Made by a program: the position numbers and the translations under genes | The notes under the pieces: generated by a model | What the model saw: the letters and a program-made list of their open reading frames with translations, nothing else | Databases searched by the model: none | What the model was told of the DNA's origin: nothing | In this document: one piece after another, positions 17,150 through 24,778 of the stretch | Position numbering within the stretch: position 1 is the stretch's first letter | Layout of the letters: every line of letters starts with the position of its first letter | Assembly: GCF_022429625.1 (NCBI RefSeq) | Contig: NZ_CP092483.1 | Span: 124,001 to 188,000, forward strand | Direction of reading: 5' to 3' | Length of the DNA stretch: 64,000 nt | Source: Devosia lacusdianchii | GTDB lineage: Bacteria > Pseudomonadota > Alphaproteobacteria > Rhizobiales > Devosiaceae

Positions 17150-18400
17150 ATGTCTGCCCCAGGAGAAAACCTTCGCATCAACGGTGATCGGCTCTGGGAC
17201 AGCCTCATGGACATGGCCAAGATTGGCCCCGGCATTGCTGGGGGCAATAACCGCCAGACGCTGACCGACGACGACAAGAAGGGCCGCGCGCTCTTTCAGG
17301 AGTGGTGCGAGGCCGCTGGCCTGACCATGGCGGTCGACAAGATGGGCACCATGTTCATGACGCGCCCGGGCACCGATCCAGATGCGCTGCCGGTCTATGT
17401 CGGCAGCCATCTCGATACCCAGCCCACCGGCGGCAAATATGACGGCGTCCTCGGCGTGCTGGCCGGGCTCGAAGTTGTGAGGTCAATGAACGATCTGGGC
17501 ATCAAGACTAAACATCCCATCGTGGTCACCAACTGGACCAACGAAGAAGGTGCCCGCTTCGCCCCGGCCATGCTGGCCTCCGGCGTCTTTGCCGGCATTC
17601 ACACGCTCGACTACGCCTATGGCCGCAAGGATCAGGACGGCAAGAGTTTTGGCGACGAACTCCAGCGCATCGGCTGGGTCGGCGAGGAACCGGTCGGCGA
17701 GCGCAAGATGCATGCCTATTTCGAGTATCACATCGAGCAGGGCCCGATCCTCGAAGCCGAAAACAAGCAGATCGGCGTCGTTACCCATGGTCAGGGCCTG
17801 TGGTGGCTCGAATTCACCTTGACCGGCAAGGAGGCCCATACCGGGTCGACGCCGATGCTGATGCGCGTCAATGCGGGACTCGCCATGTCGCGCATCATTG
17901 AAATGGTGCAGGCCGTGGCCATGGACCACCAGCCCGGCGCCGTCGGTGGCGTCGGCCAGGTGAAGTTCTCGCCGAACTCGCGCAACGTGCTTCCTGGCAC
18001 GGTGGTGTTCACCGTCGACATCCGCTCACCGGAACTGAGCAAGCTCAATTCCATGCGCAGCCAGATCGAGGAAAAGGCCCAGGCCATCTGCGCCGAGCTC
18101 GGCGTCGGCTACGCCATGGAAGCGGTCGGCCATTTCGACCCCGTCACTTTCGATCCGACCCTGGTCGCGCGCGTCCGCTCCGCCGCCGAAAAACTCGGCT
18201 ACAGCCACATGAACATCATCTCCGGCGCCGGCCACGATGCCTGCTGGACCAATAAGGTCGCGCCATCGACCATGATCATGTGTCCGTGCGTGGACGGCCT
18301 GAGCCACAACGAGGCGGAAGAGATTTCGCGCGAATGGGCCGCCGCCGGAGCGGATGTGCTGTTTCACGCCGTGGTCGAGACTGCGGAGATTGTGGAGTGA
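17150..18400 (+). CDS. Zn-dependent N-carbamoyl amidohydrolase (beta-ureidopropionase type)
   Basis: 416 residues of the M20/AllC-HyuC family. Metal ligands lie in VGSHLDTQPTGGKYDG (His, Asp), TNEEGARF (Glu), EYHIEQGP (His) and SHNEAEE (His). In this operon the expected substrate is N-carbamoyl-beta-alanine or its methyl homolog, releasing beta-alanine, CO2 and ammonia. The gene ends 20 bases before a repeat element that separates it from dihydropyrimidinase. Confidence 0.87.
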   Translation: MSAPGENLRINGDRLWDSLMDMAKIGPGIAGGNNRQTLTDDDKKGRALFQEWCEAAGLTMAVDKMGTMFMTRPGTDPDALPVYVGSHLDTQPTGGKYDGVLGVLAGLEVVRSMNDLGIKTKHPIVVTNWTNEEGARFAPAMLASGVFAGIHTLDYAYGRKDQDGKSFGDELQRIGWVGEEPVGERKMHAYFEYHIEQGPILEAENKQIGVVTHGQGLWWLEFTLTGKEAHTGSTPMLMRVNAGLAMSRIIEMVQAVAMDHQPGAVGGVGQVKFSPNSRNVLPGTVVFTVDIRSPELSKLNSMRSQIEEKAQAICAELGVGYAMEAVGHFDPVTFDPTLVARVRSAAEKLGYSHMNIISGAGHDACWTNKVAPSTMIMCPCVDGLSHNEAEEISREWAAAGADVLFHAVVETAEIVE

Positions 18401-18420
18401 CCCGCCAAGTCGCGCAGCGA

Positions 18421-18475
18421 CACCTCTCCCTTTGGGGGAGAGGTCGGCCCGCAGGGCCGGGTGAGGGGGCCTTAT
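18421..18475 (+). repeat. Family A repeat, left arm of the DUF559 cassette
   Basis: Stem 1 CCTCTCCC/GGGGGAGAGG, stem 2 GGCCC/GGGCC, tail CCGGGTGAGGGGGCCTTAT. The final AT is the first part of the DUF559 start codon. Confidence 0.85.
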
Positions 18476-18914
18476 GAGCGTTCTCAAGACTCGCTTCGCA
18501 GCTAAAGCCGCCAAGGCTCTTCGCACCAACATGACCGACGCGAAGCGTAAGCTTTGGTCAGCTTTGCGCGACCGCCAATTGCTTGGCTTCAAGTTCGTTC
18601 GTCAGCAACCGGTTGGACCGTACATTGCCGACTTTGCCTGCCGCGAGGCAGACCTGGTCGTCGAACTCGATGGCAGCCAGCACGCTGAAAGCCCGACCGA
18701 CGAACGGCGGACGACCGAGTTTTCGATGCACGGCTACCAAGTCATCCGCTTCTGGAACGATCACGTTCTGACAAATCTCGATGGTGTGCTTTGGGCCATC
18801 GCCGAGCACCTCAATAAGGCCCCCTCACCCGGTCTTCGCTTTGCGAAGCTCGACCTCTCCCCCAAAGGGAGAGGTGAAGAGGTGCCACACGATAATTCGG
18901 GGATTTCACCATGA
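18474..18914 (+). CDS. DUF559 (Vsr-like) endonuclease-domain protein
   Basis: 146 residues. Residues about 20-115 form the DUF559 domain, a PD-(D/E)XK relative of Vsr: AKRKLWSALRDRQLLGFKF, then PYIADFACREADLVVELDG (candidate catalytic Asp/Glu) and YQVIRFWNDHVL. After HLNK the frame runs through the right repeat arm, adding a repeat-encoded tail of about 33 residues, and its stop overlaps the hydA start as ATGA. The cassette is thus read in frame into the operon and may be non-polar. Biological role unknown; nuclease activity inferred from fold. Confidence 0.8.
   Translation: MSVLKTRFAAKAAKALRTNMTDAKRKLWSALRDRQLLGFKFVRQQPVGPYIADFACREADLVVELDGSQHAESPTDERRTTEFSMHGYQVIRFWNDHVLTNLDGVLWAIAEHLNKAPSPGLRFAKLDLSPKGRGEEVPHDNSGISP
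18814..18876 (-). repeat. Family A repeat, right arm of the DUF559 cassette
   Basis: Inverted copy of the left arm with the same outer and inner blocks but a longer, different middle stem (CTTCGC/GCGAAG). It is translated as the C-terminal tail of the DUF559 protein and ends 34 bases before the hydA start. Confidence 0.85.
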
Positions 18915-20362
18915 CCAAAGTCATCAAGAACGGCACCATCGTCACCGCAGACCTCACCTACAAGGCCGATGTCCTCATCGATGGCGACATTATCGTCGAG
19001 ATCGGCCCCAACCTGTCCGGTGACGAAACCCTCGACGCATCAGGCTGCTACGTCATGCCTGGCGGTATCGACCCCCACACCCATCTCGAAATGCCCTTTA
19101 TGGGCACCTATTCGGCCGATGATTTCGAGTCCGGCACCCGCGCGGGCCTCGCCGGCGGCACCACAATGGTGGTCGATTTCTGCCTGCCCAATCCCAACCA
19201 GTCGCTGCTCGAAGCCCTTCAGATGTGGGACAACAAGACCGGCAAGGCCAATGCCGACTATTCCTTCCACATGGCCATCACCTGGTGGGGCGAGCAGGTC
19301 TTCAACGAAATGGCCGATGTCGTCGATCGCGGCATTACCAGCTTCAAGCATTTCATGGCGTATAAGGGCGCGCTGATGGTCAATGACGACGAGATGTTCT
19401 CGTCATTCCAGCGTTGCGCCGATTTGGGCGCCCTGCCACTCGTGCATGCTGAAAACGGCGACGTGGTCGCCGCGATGACCGCCAAGCTCCTCGCCGAAGG
19501 CAATAACGGCCCCGAGGCGCATGCCTATAGCCGCCCCCCCGAAGTCGAGGGCGAAGCCACCAACCGCGCCATCATGATCGCCGACATGGCCGGCGTGCCG
19601 CTCTATGTCGTGCATGTCTCGTCCGAGCAGGCCCACGAAGCCATCCGTCGCGCCCGCCAGAAGGGTATGCGCGTCTATGGCGAGCCGCTGATCCAGCACC
19701 TGACGCTCGATGAGAGCGAGTATTTCAACCCCGATTGGGACCATGCCGCCCGGCGTGTCATGTCCCCGCCCTTCCGCAACAAGTTGCATCAGGATTCGTT
19801 GTGGGCCGGCCTGCAAGCGGGCTCGCTCTCGGTGGTCGCAACCGATCACTGCGCCTTCACCAGCGCCCAGAAGCGCACCGGCATCGGCAATTTCTCCAAG
19901 ATTCCCAATGGCACTGGCGGTCTAGAAGACCGCATGCCGGTGCTCTGGACGACAGGGGTCAATACCGGTCGTCTGACCATGAACGAATTCGTGGCGGTGA
20001 CGTCGACCAATATTGCCAAGATCCTCGGGCTCTACCCCAAAAAGGGTGCCGTTCTCGTCGGCGCCGATGCGGACCTCGTGGTCTGGGACCCCAAACGATC
20101 CAAGACCATCTCGGCGGGCGCGCAGCAGTCGGTGATCGACTACAATGTCTTCGAGGGCTTCGAAGTCACCGGCCTGCCGCGCTTTGTCCTGAGCCGCGGC
20201 AAGGTCTCGATCGTCGAGAACGAGGTCAAGGCCGAGCCAGGTCATGGCAAGTTTGTCGGCCGCGAAGCGAAGAACCCTGTGAACCGCGCGCTGAGCCAGT
20301 GGAAAGAGATCGTCGCACCCCGCAAGGTGGAGCGGTCAGGCATTCCGGCGACGGGGGTTTGA
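18911..20362 (+). CDS. hydA: Dihydropyrimidinase / hydantoinase
   Basis: 483 residues, amidohydrolase superfamily. The binuclear zinc site is complete: His56 and His58 in GIDPHTHLE, the carboxylated Lys146 in SFKHFMAYK, His in LVHAENGD, His in VVHVSSEQ and Asp in ATDHCAF. It hydrolyses 5,6-dihydropyrimidines (or hydantoins) to N-carbamoyl-beta-amino acids, the substrate of the amidohydrolase upstream. ATG 18911 overlaps the stop of the inserted DUF559 gene, and the ribosome site is weak, so coupling may matter. Confidence 0.92.
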   Translation: MTKVIKNGTIVTADLTYKADVLIDGDIIVEIGPNLSGDETLDASGCYVMPGGIDPHTHLEMPFMGTYSADDFESGTRAGLAGGTTMVVDFCLPNPNQSLLEALQMWDNKTGKANADYSFHMAITWWGEQVFNEMADVVDRGITSFKHFMAYKGALMVNDDEMFSSFQRCADLGALPLVHAENGDVVAAMTAKLLAEGNNGPEAHAYSRPPEVEGEATNRAIMIADMAGVPLYVVHVSSEQAHEAIRRARQKGMRVYGEPLIQHLTLDESEYFNPDWDHAARRVMSPPFRNKLHQDSLWAGLQAGSLSVVATDHCAFTSAQKRTGIGNFSKIPNGTGGLEDRMPVLWTTGVNTGRLTMNEFVAVTSTNIAKILGLYPKKGAVLVGADADLVVWDPKRSKTISAGAQQSVIDYNVFEGFEVTGLPRFVLSRGKVSIVENEVKAEPGHGKFVGREAKNPVNRALSQWKEIVAPRKVERSGIPATGV

Positions 20363-20441
20363 CGGGAGCAGCGTGACCAATAATGAGGCACCTGCCGGGA
20401 GGAGCGGAGACAGACCGGGAATAATTCCGGCACTCCGTAAA

Positions 20442-20457
20442 CGGCACGGGGCTTGCA
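20442..20457 (+). promoter_or_regulatory. Sigma-54 (RpoN) promoter of the pyrimidine ABC transporter
   Basis: CGGCACG-GGGC-TTGCA matches the -24/-12 consensus TGGCACG-N4-TTGCW at 11 of 12 specified positions, with GG and GC exactly ten bases apart. The predicted transcript start is about 20468, some 60 bases before the ATPase start. Sigma-54 control fits nitrogen scavenging. No clear NtrC dyad was found upstream. Confidence 0.65.
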
Positions 20458-20467
20458 TTGAACATCA

Positions 20468-20502
20468 TGGCCGGACGGCGACGATAATCCGTTGCCCGGC
20501 CA
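20468..20502 (+). other. 5' leader hairpin at the predicted sigma-54 transcript start
   Basis: TGGCCGG-ACGG pairs with CCGT-(TGC)-CCGGCCA around a 10-base loop. The stem begins at the predicted first base of the mRNA, so it could stabilise the 5' end. It is not followed by a T-run. Confidence 0.4.
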
Positions 20503-20527
20503 GCATAACAAGAGGGGGCACTTGCCT

Positions 20528-21328
20528 TTGTCCGTGACGACTTCCAGCGCCGTAGTGGCGGCCGAACATCTCGGCCTCACGTTCAGGACCAATGACGGTG
20601 ACGTCGTTGCCCTCAGCGACGTCAATCTCATCATCAACAAGGGTGAGTTCGTTTCCTTCATCGGCCCGTCCGGCTGCGGCAAGACCACCTTCTTGCGCAC
20701 TATTGCCGATCTGGAACAGCCCACTTCGGGCACCCTGACCATCAACGGTCAGACACCGGAACAGGCCCGCAAGGCGCGTGCCTATGGCTACGTGTTCCAG
20801 GCGCCGGCGCTCTATCCCTGGCGCACCATCGAAAAGAACATCGCGCTGCCGCTCGAAATCATGGGCTATGGCGGCAGCGAACAGGCCGAGCGCATCAAGC
20901 GCACCATGGATCTGGTGAACCTTTCCGGTTTCGAGAAGAAATACCCCTGGCAGCTCTCCGGCGGCATGCAGCAGCGCGCCTCCATCGCCCGCGCCCTGGC
21001 CTTCGATGCCGACCTGCTGCTGATGGACGAACCCTTCGGCGCCCTCGACGAAATCGTCCGCGACCACCTCAATTCCGAATTGCTCAAGCTCTGGGACCGC
21101 ACGCAGAAAACCATCTGCTTCGTCACCCACTCCATTCCTGAGGCGGTGTATCTGTCGACCAAGATCGTGGTCATGTCACCGCGCCCGGGGCGGGTGACCG
21201 ATGTGATCGAGAGCAACCTGCCGCGCGAACGCCCGTTGGATATCCGCGAAACGCCGGAGTTTCTGGCCATAGCCGCAAGGGTGCGCGACGGGCTGCGCGC
21301 CGGGCACTCCTACGAGGAGACGGTGTGA
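20528..21328 (+). CDS. ABC transporter ATPase (pyrimidine importer)
   Basis: About 266 residues, of the nitrate/sulfonate/taurine/thiamine-precursor (NrtD/SsuB) class. Walker A is GPSGCGKTT, the Q-loop is in YVFQAPALYPW, the signature is LSGGMQQR, Walker B is LLLMDEPFGALDE and the H-loop is FVTHS. No ATG is available; TTG 20528 has AGAGGGGG nine bases upstream and is my choice, with TTG 20522 and GTG 20534 as alternatives. It powers the two permeases that follow. Confidence 0.87.
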   Translation: MSVTTSSAVVAAEHLGLTFRTNDGDVVALSDVNLIINKGEFVSFIGPSGCGKTTFLRTIADLEQPTSGTLTINGQTPEQARKARAYGYVFQAPALYPWRTIEKNIALPLEIMGYGGSEQAERIKRTMDLVNLSGFEKKYPWQLSGGMQQRASIARALAFDADLLLMDEPFGALDEIVRDHLNSELLKLWDRTQKTICFVTHSIPEAVYLSTKIVVMSPRPGRVTDVIESNLPRERPLDIRETPEFLAIAARVRDGLRAGHSYEETV

Positions 21329-21352
21329 TGGTGGCTGGCCACATCCACCGGA

Positions 21353-21501
21353 TCCCCCTCGCCCCTTGTGGGAGAGGGACAGCAATTTCTTCGTTCAGAA
21401 GAAATTGCAGGGTGAGGGGTGCTGCGCTCGCCCATGCCAGAGGCGTGGGAAGAAACCCCTCATCCGCCCTTCGGGCACCTTCTCCCGCAAGGGGAGAAGG
21501 G
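21353..21501. repeat. Inverted pair of palindromic repeats inside the transporter operon
   Basis: A left unit (CCCCTTGTGGGAGAGG, then a TTTCTTC/GAAGAAA stem, then GGGTGAGGGG) faces a right unit that, read on the other strand, gives CTTCTCCCCTTGCGGGAGAA, a GCCC/GGGC stem and GGATGAGGGG. It has the family A layout with diverged sequence and no gene inside. It sits between the ATPase stop and the first permease, in the middle of a co-transcribed operon. Confidence 0.75.
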
Positions 21502-21527
21502 TGGGCTTCGTGGGTGGGGCAGATACA

Positions 21528-22424
21528 ATGACCCGCACCTTCCCCATCATCATCGTCCTGCTCGCCATCGTCCTCGTCTGGTACGCCGCCGCTATCGGCA
21601 TGAACGCGCAGTGGCAGAACGATGTCTATCGCCGTGGCGATGTCACCAATGTTCCCGCCACGCAGTTCGTCCTCGACACCTGGAACCAGGAAAAGCCCGT
21701 TCTCCCCACCGCGCATCAGGTGTTTGGCGAGCTGTGGAATTCCACTGCGCTCGTCGCCCCCAACAAGCCGCGCAGCCTGATCTTCCACGCCTGGGTCACC
21801 TTCTCGGCCACCGCGCTCGGCTTCCTCATGGGCTCGCTGCTGGGCATCGGCCTCGCCGTGATGATCGTCCATAACGAGGCGATGAACCGTTCGTTGATGC
21901 CCTGGATCGTTGCCAGCCAGACCATTCCCATCCTGGCGCTGGCGCCGCTGATCGTGGTCATCGGCTTCAACATCTTCACCGGCACTTTGGGCATTCCCAC
22001 CGATCCGGCCCGGCTGATGTCCAAGGCGATCATCTCGGCCTATCTCAGCTTCTTCCCGGTTGCTGTAGGCATGGTCAAAGGCCTGCGTTCGCCGGAGGCG
22101 ATCCAGCTCGATCTGATGCATACCTACAATGCCTCGCCCAATCAGACCTTCTGGAAGCTGCGCTGGCCTGCCGCCATGCCCTATCTCTTCACCTCGCTGA
22201 AGGTCGGTGTCGCCGCCAGCCTGGTCGGCGCCATTGTCGGCGAATTGCCCACCGGTGCCGTGGCCGGCCTCGGTGCGCGCCTCCTGGCCGGCTCCTATTA
22301 CAGCCAGACCGTGCAGATCTGGGCGGCCTTGTTCGCTGCCTCCATTCTGGCCGCTTTGCTCGTCATCGCCGTCGGTCTGGTGGAAAAATTCGTCAATCGG
22401 TCCATGGGGGCACGTCCCGCATGA
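21528..22424 (+). CDS. ABC transporter permease 1 (pyrimidine importer)
   Basis: 298 residues, BPD_transp_1 fold. After an N-terminal anchor and an external loop come about five helices and the cytoplasmic EAA loop (SPEAIQLDLMHTYNASPNQTFWKLRWPAAMPYL). ATG 21528 follows GTGGGG. The long external loop after the first helix (about residues 25-80) is characteristic of the permease pair used with ThiY/NMT1-type binding proteins. Confidence 0.87.
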   Translation: MTRTFPIIIVLLAIVLVWYAAAIGMNAQWQNDVYRRGDVTNVPATQFVLDTWNQEKPVLPTAHQVFGELWNSTALVAPNKPRSLIFHAWVTFSATALGFLMGSLLGIGLAVMIVHNEAMNRSLMPWIVASQTIPILALAPLIVVIGFNIFTGTLGIPTDPARLMSKAIISAYLSFFPVAVGMVKGLRSPEAIQLDLMHTYNASPNQTFWKLRWPAAMPYLFTSLKVGVAASLVGAIVGELPTGAVAGLGARLLAGSYYSQTVQIWAALFAASILAALLVIAVGLVEKFVNRSMGARPA

Positions 22425-23515
22425 GCCAGTTGCAGTTCTTTCTCGCCCTGGTGGCCGGTGGTCTTGCGGCTGGTGCGCTGGCCCTGAGCCTCACCACGCC
22501 GTTCGAAACCGCTTTGCTGCTCAAGGCTTTCCTCGCTTTGGGCTTCCTGTCGCTGGTCCGCTTCTTTGTCCCGGTCGGGCTCTGGGCCGATGGCGCTATC
22601 GCGGTGCTCGGCGCGGTGGCCGTGCTCACCAGCATCGGTATTTTTCAGCCGGCGCCACCGTTCTTCTGGATGGCGCTCATCGTGGCCTGGCTCTTTGCCT
22701 GGCTGTTCGTCGAGCGCCTCAGCAAGACCCTGGCGCCCGGTCTCGCGGACAATGCCGGCCTCGGCCTCCTCATCCCGATCGTCTTCGGCGTGACCATCCT
22801 TGTCGCCTGGGAAGCTATCACCCGCGCGGGCAATGTGCCGCAGGTCATCCTGCCGCCGCCCTCGATGATCTGGGCCCGGATTACCGCCTCGGTGCCGACG
22901 CTGCTCGCCGATTTCCAGCAGACCTTCCTCAAGGCCGTTCTGATCGGCTACGCGCTGGGCTGCGGCCTCGGTTTTGTCGTCGCCATCCTGATCGATCGCT
23001 CGCCCTTCCTCAAATCCGGGCTGTTGCCGCTGGGCAATTTCGTCTCGGCTTTGCCCATTGTCGGTGTCGCGCCGATCATGGTCATGTGGTTCGGCTTCGA
23101 CTGGCCCAGTAAGGCCGCCGTCGTCATCATCATGACCTTCTTCCCCATGCTGGTGAACACGGTGGCGGGCCTCAACGCATCCAGCGCCATCGAGCGCGAC
23201 CTGATGCGCACCTATGCTGCTGGTTATTGGCAGACGCTGCTGAAGCTCAGGCTCCCCGCTGCGGGCCCCTTCATCTTCAACGCCCTCAAGATCAACTCGA
23301 CTCTGGCCTTGATCGGCGCAATCGTAGCGGAATTCTTCGGGACGCCCATTGTCGGAATGGGCTTCCGCATCTCTACCGAAGTCGGCCGGATGAATGTCGA
23401 CATGGTATGGGCCGAAATCGCGGTGGCGGCAGTCGCGGGCTCGGTCTTCTACGGGGTGATCGTTCTGATCGAACGAGGGGTCACCTTCTGGCATCCGTCC
23501 GTGCGTGGTGCATAG
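22421..23515 (+). CDS. ABC transporter permease 2 (pyrimidine importer)
   Basis: 364 residues; the start overlaps the previous stop as ATGA. Four extra hydrophobic helices precede the BPD_transp_1 core, whose EAA loop reads SSAIERDLMRTYAAGYWQTL. With the other permease it would form a heterodimeric channel. It is longer than the usual 250-300 residues because of the N-terminal extension. Confidence 0.87.
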   Translation: MSQLQFFLALVAGGLAAGALALSLTTPFETALLLKAFLALGFLSLVRFFVPVGLWADGAIAVLGAVAVLTSIGIFQPAPPFFWMALIVAWLFAWLFVERLSKTLAPGLADNAGLGLLIPIVFGVTILVAWEAITRAGNVPQVILPPPSMIWARITASVPTLLADFQQTFLKAVLIGYALGCGLGFVVAILIDRSPFLKSGLLPLGNFVSALPIVGVAPIMVMWFGFDWPSKAAVVIIMTFFPMLVNTVAGLNASSAIERDLMRTYAAGYWQTLLKLRLPAAGPFIFNALKINSTLALIGAIVAEFFGTPIVGMGFRISTEVGRMNVDMVWAEIAVAAVAGSVFYGVIVLIERGVTFWHPSVRGA

Positions 23516-23541
23516 ACATGCCAAACTCAGGGAAAACGGCA

Positions 23542-24534
23542 ATGAAGAAACTTCTGATCGGCGCCCTTGCAGGCGCAATGACCATGGCGGCTTTTGGCGG
23601 CGCCTGGGCACAGGAATCCGTTACGCTGCAGCTCAAATGGGTGACCCAGGGCCAGTTCGCCGGCTACTATGTCGCCCAGGCCAAGGGCTTTTATGAAGAA
23701 GAAGGCCTGACCGTCGAAATCAAGCCGGGCGGCCCCGATATCGCGCCCGAGCAGGTGATTGCCGGCGGCGGTGCCGATGTCATCACCACCTGGATGGCCG
23801 CCGGCCTTGCCGCCCGCGAACGCGGCGTGCCGCTGGTCAACATCGCCCAGCCGTTCAAGCAGTCGGGCCTGCTGCTCACCTGCCTCAAGGAGGCTGGCGT
23901 CGAGACCACGGCCGATTTCCCGGGCAAGACACTGGGCGTCTGGTTCTTCGGCAACGAGTATCCGTTCTATGCCTGGATGGCCAAGCTCGGCCTTTCCACC
24001 GAAGGCGGCGCCGAGGGCGTCGAAGTCCTGAAGCAGGCCTTCAACGTCGATCCGCTGATCCAGAAGCAGGCCGCCTGCATCTCCACCATGACCTATAACG
24101 AGTATGGTCAGGTGCTGAAGGCCGGCATCACCCCCGAAGAGCTGACCGTCTTCAACTACCGCGACGAAGGCGTCGGCATGCTCGAAGACGGTCTCTATGT
24201 TCTCGAAGAGAAGCTGGCCGATCCGGCTTTCGTCGAGAAGATGACCAAGTTCGTCCGCGCTTCGATGAAGGGCTGGGAGTATGCCCGCGCCAACCCCGAA
24301 GAGGCCGCTCAGATCGTCGTCGACAATGACTCGACCGGCGCCATGACGGTCGAAGACCAGCTCTACCAGGTCACCGAGATCAACAAGCTGACCGAAGGCT
24401 CCACCGGCGTGCTCGACGAAGCCGACTACCAGCAGACCGTCGATACCCTGCTCTCGGCCGTGTCGCCTGATAATCCGGCCATCACCAAGGCCCCCGAAGG
24501 CGCCTTCAGCCACGTCGTCACCGACGGGCTCTAG
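23542..24534 (+). CDS. ABC transporter substrate-binding protein (ThiY/NMT1-like)
   Basis: 330 residues with a signal peptide (MKKLLIGALAGAMTMAAFGG, cleavage after AWA). The mature start SVTLQLKWVTQGQFAGYYVAQ is diagnostic for NMT1/ThiY-like proteins that bind pyrimidine or pyrimidine-like ligands. ATG 23542 has AGGGAAAA upstream. Genomic context with hydA and the amidohydrolase points to a pyrimidine or dihydropyrimidine ligand (inference). Confidence 0.88.
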   Translation: MKKLLIGALAGAMTMAAFGGAWAQESVTLQLKWVTQGQFAGYYVAQAKGFYEEEGLTVEIKPGGPDIAPEQVIAGGGADVITTWMAAGLAARERGVPLVNIAQPFKQSGLLLTCLKEAGVETTADFPGKTLGVWFFGNEYPFYAWMAKLGLSTEGGAEGVEVLKQAFNVDPLIQKQAACISTMTYNEYGQVLKAGITPEELTVFNYRDEGVGMLEDGLYVLEEKLADPAFVEKMTKFVRASMKGWEYARANPEEAAQIVVDNDSTGAMTVEDQLYQVTEINKLTEGSTGVLDEADYQQTVDTLLSAVSPDNPAITKAPEGAFSHVVTDGL

Positions 24535-24555
24535 GCCCCAAGCCACAAGAATGCG

Positions 24556-24585
24556 AAAGGCGGGGAGCGATCCCCGCCTTTTTTA
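24556..24585 (+). terminator. Intrinsic terminator of the pyrimidine transporter operon
   Basis: AAAGGCGGGG - AGCGAT - CCCCGCCTTT followed by TTTA: a strong stem and T-run 21 bases after the stop of the binding-protein gene. Confidence 0.92.
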
Positions 24586-24656
24586 TTCCCGTGGGAACGA
24601 ATCCGCCCCGCCTTCGGTTGACCTTGCACTGCGTCAACCAGAAGAAGGCAAATCCC

Positions 24657-24731
24657 ATGAACTCCATCATTTATCTCGTCGGTCTCGTGGTCATCGTCAT
24701 GGCCATCCTGTCGTTCATCGGTCTCGCCTGA
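24657..24731 (+). CDS. 24-residue single-helix membrane protein
   Basis: The protein MNSIIYLVGLVVIVMAILSF plus IGLA is one transmembrane helix. AGAAGG lies about ten bases before the ATG, so translation is credible despite its size. It opens a group with a 297-residue membrane protein and a second mini-protein of 25 residues. Function unknown. Confidence 0.65.
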   Translation: MNSIIYLVGLVVIVMAILSFIGLA

Positions 24732-24778
24732 GAATTCCGATGGCAAGAGCAACAAGAACAACAACAGGAGCCGCCGCA

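Larger units (their letters stand above)
18421..18876. mobile_element. Repeat-bounded cassette carrying a DUF559 nuclease gene
   Basis: Two family A repeats in inverted orientation form the ends: 18421-18475 and 18814-18876. The outer 26 bases and the inner 19 bases of the two arms are identical; the stem between them differs in sequence but is self-complementary in each (GGCCC/GGGCC on the left, CTTCGC/GCGAAG on the right). The nuclease coding region begins on the last bases of the left arm and its conserved part ends where the right arm begins. No target-site duplication was recognised. It interrupts the amidohydrolase-dihydropyrimidinase operon. Confidence 0.6.
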
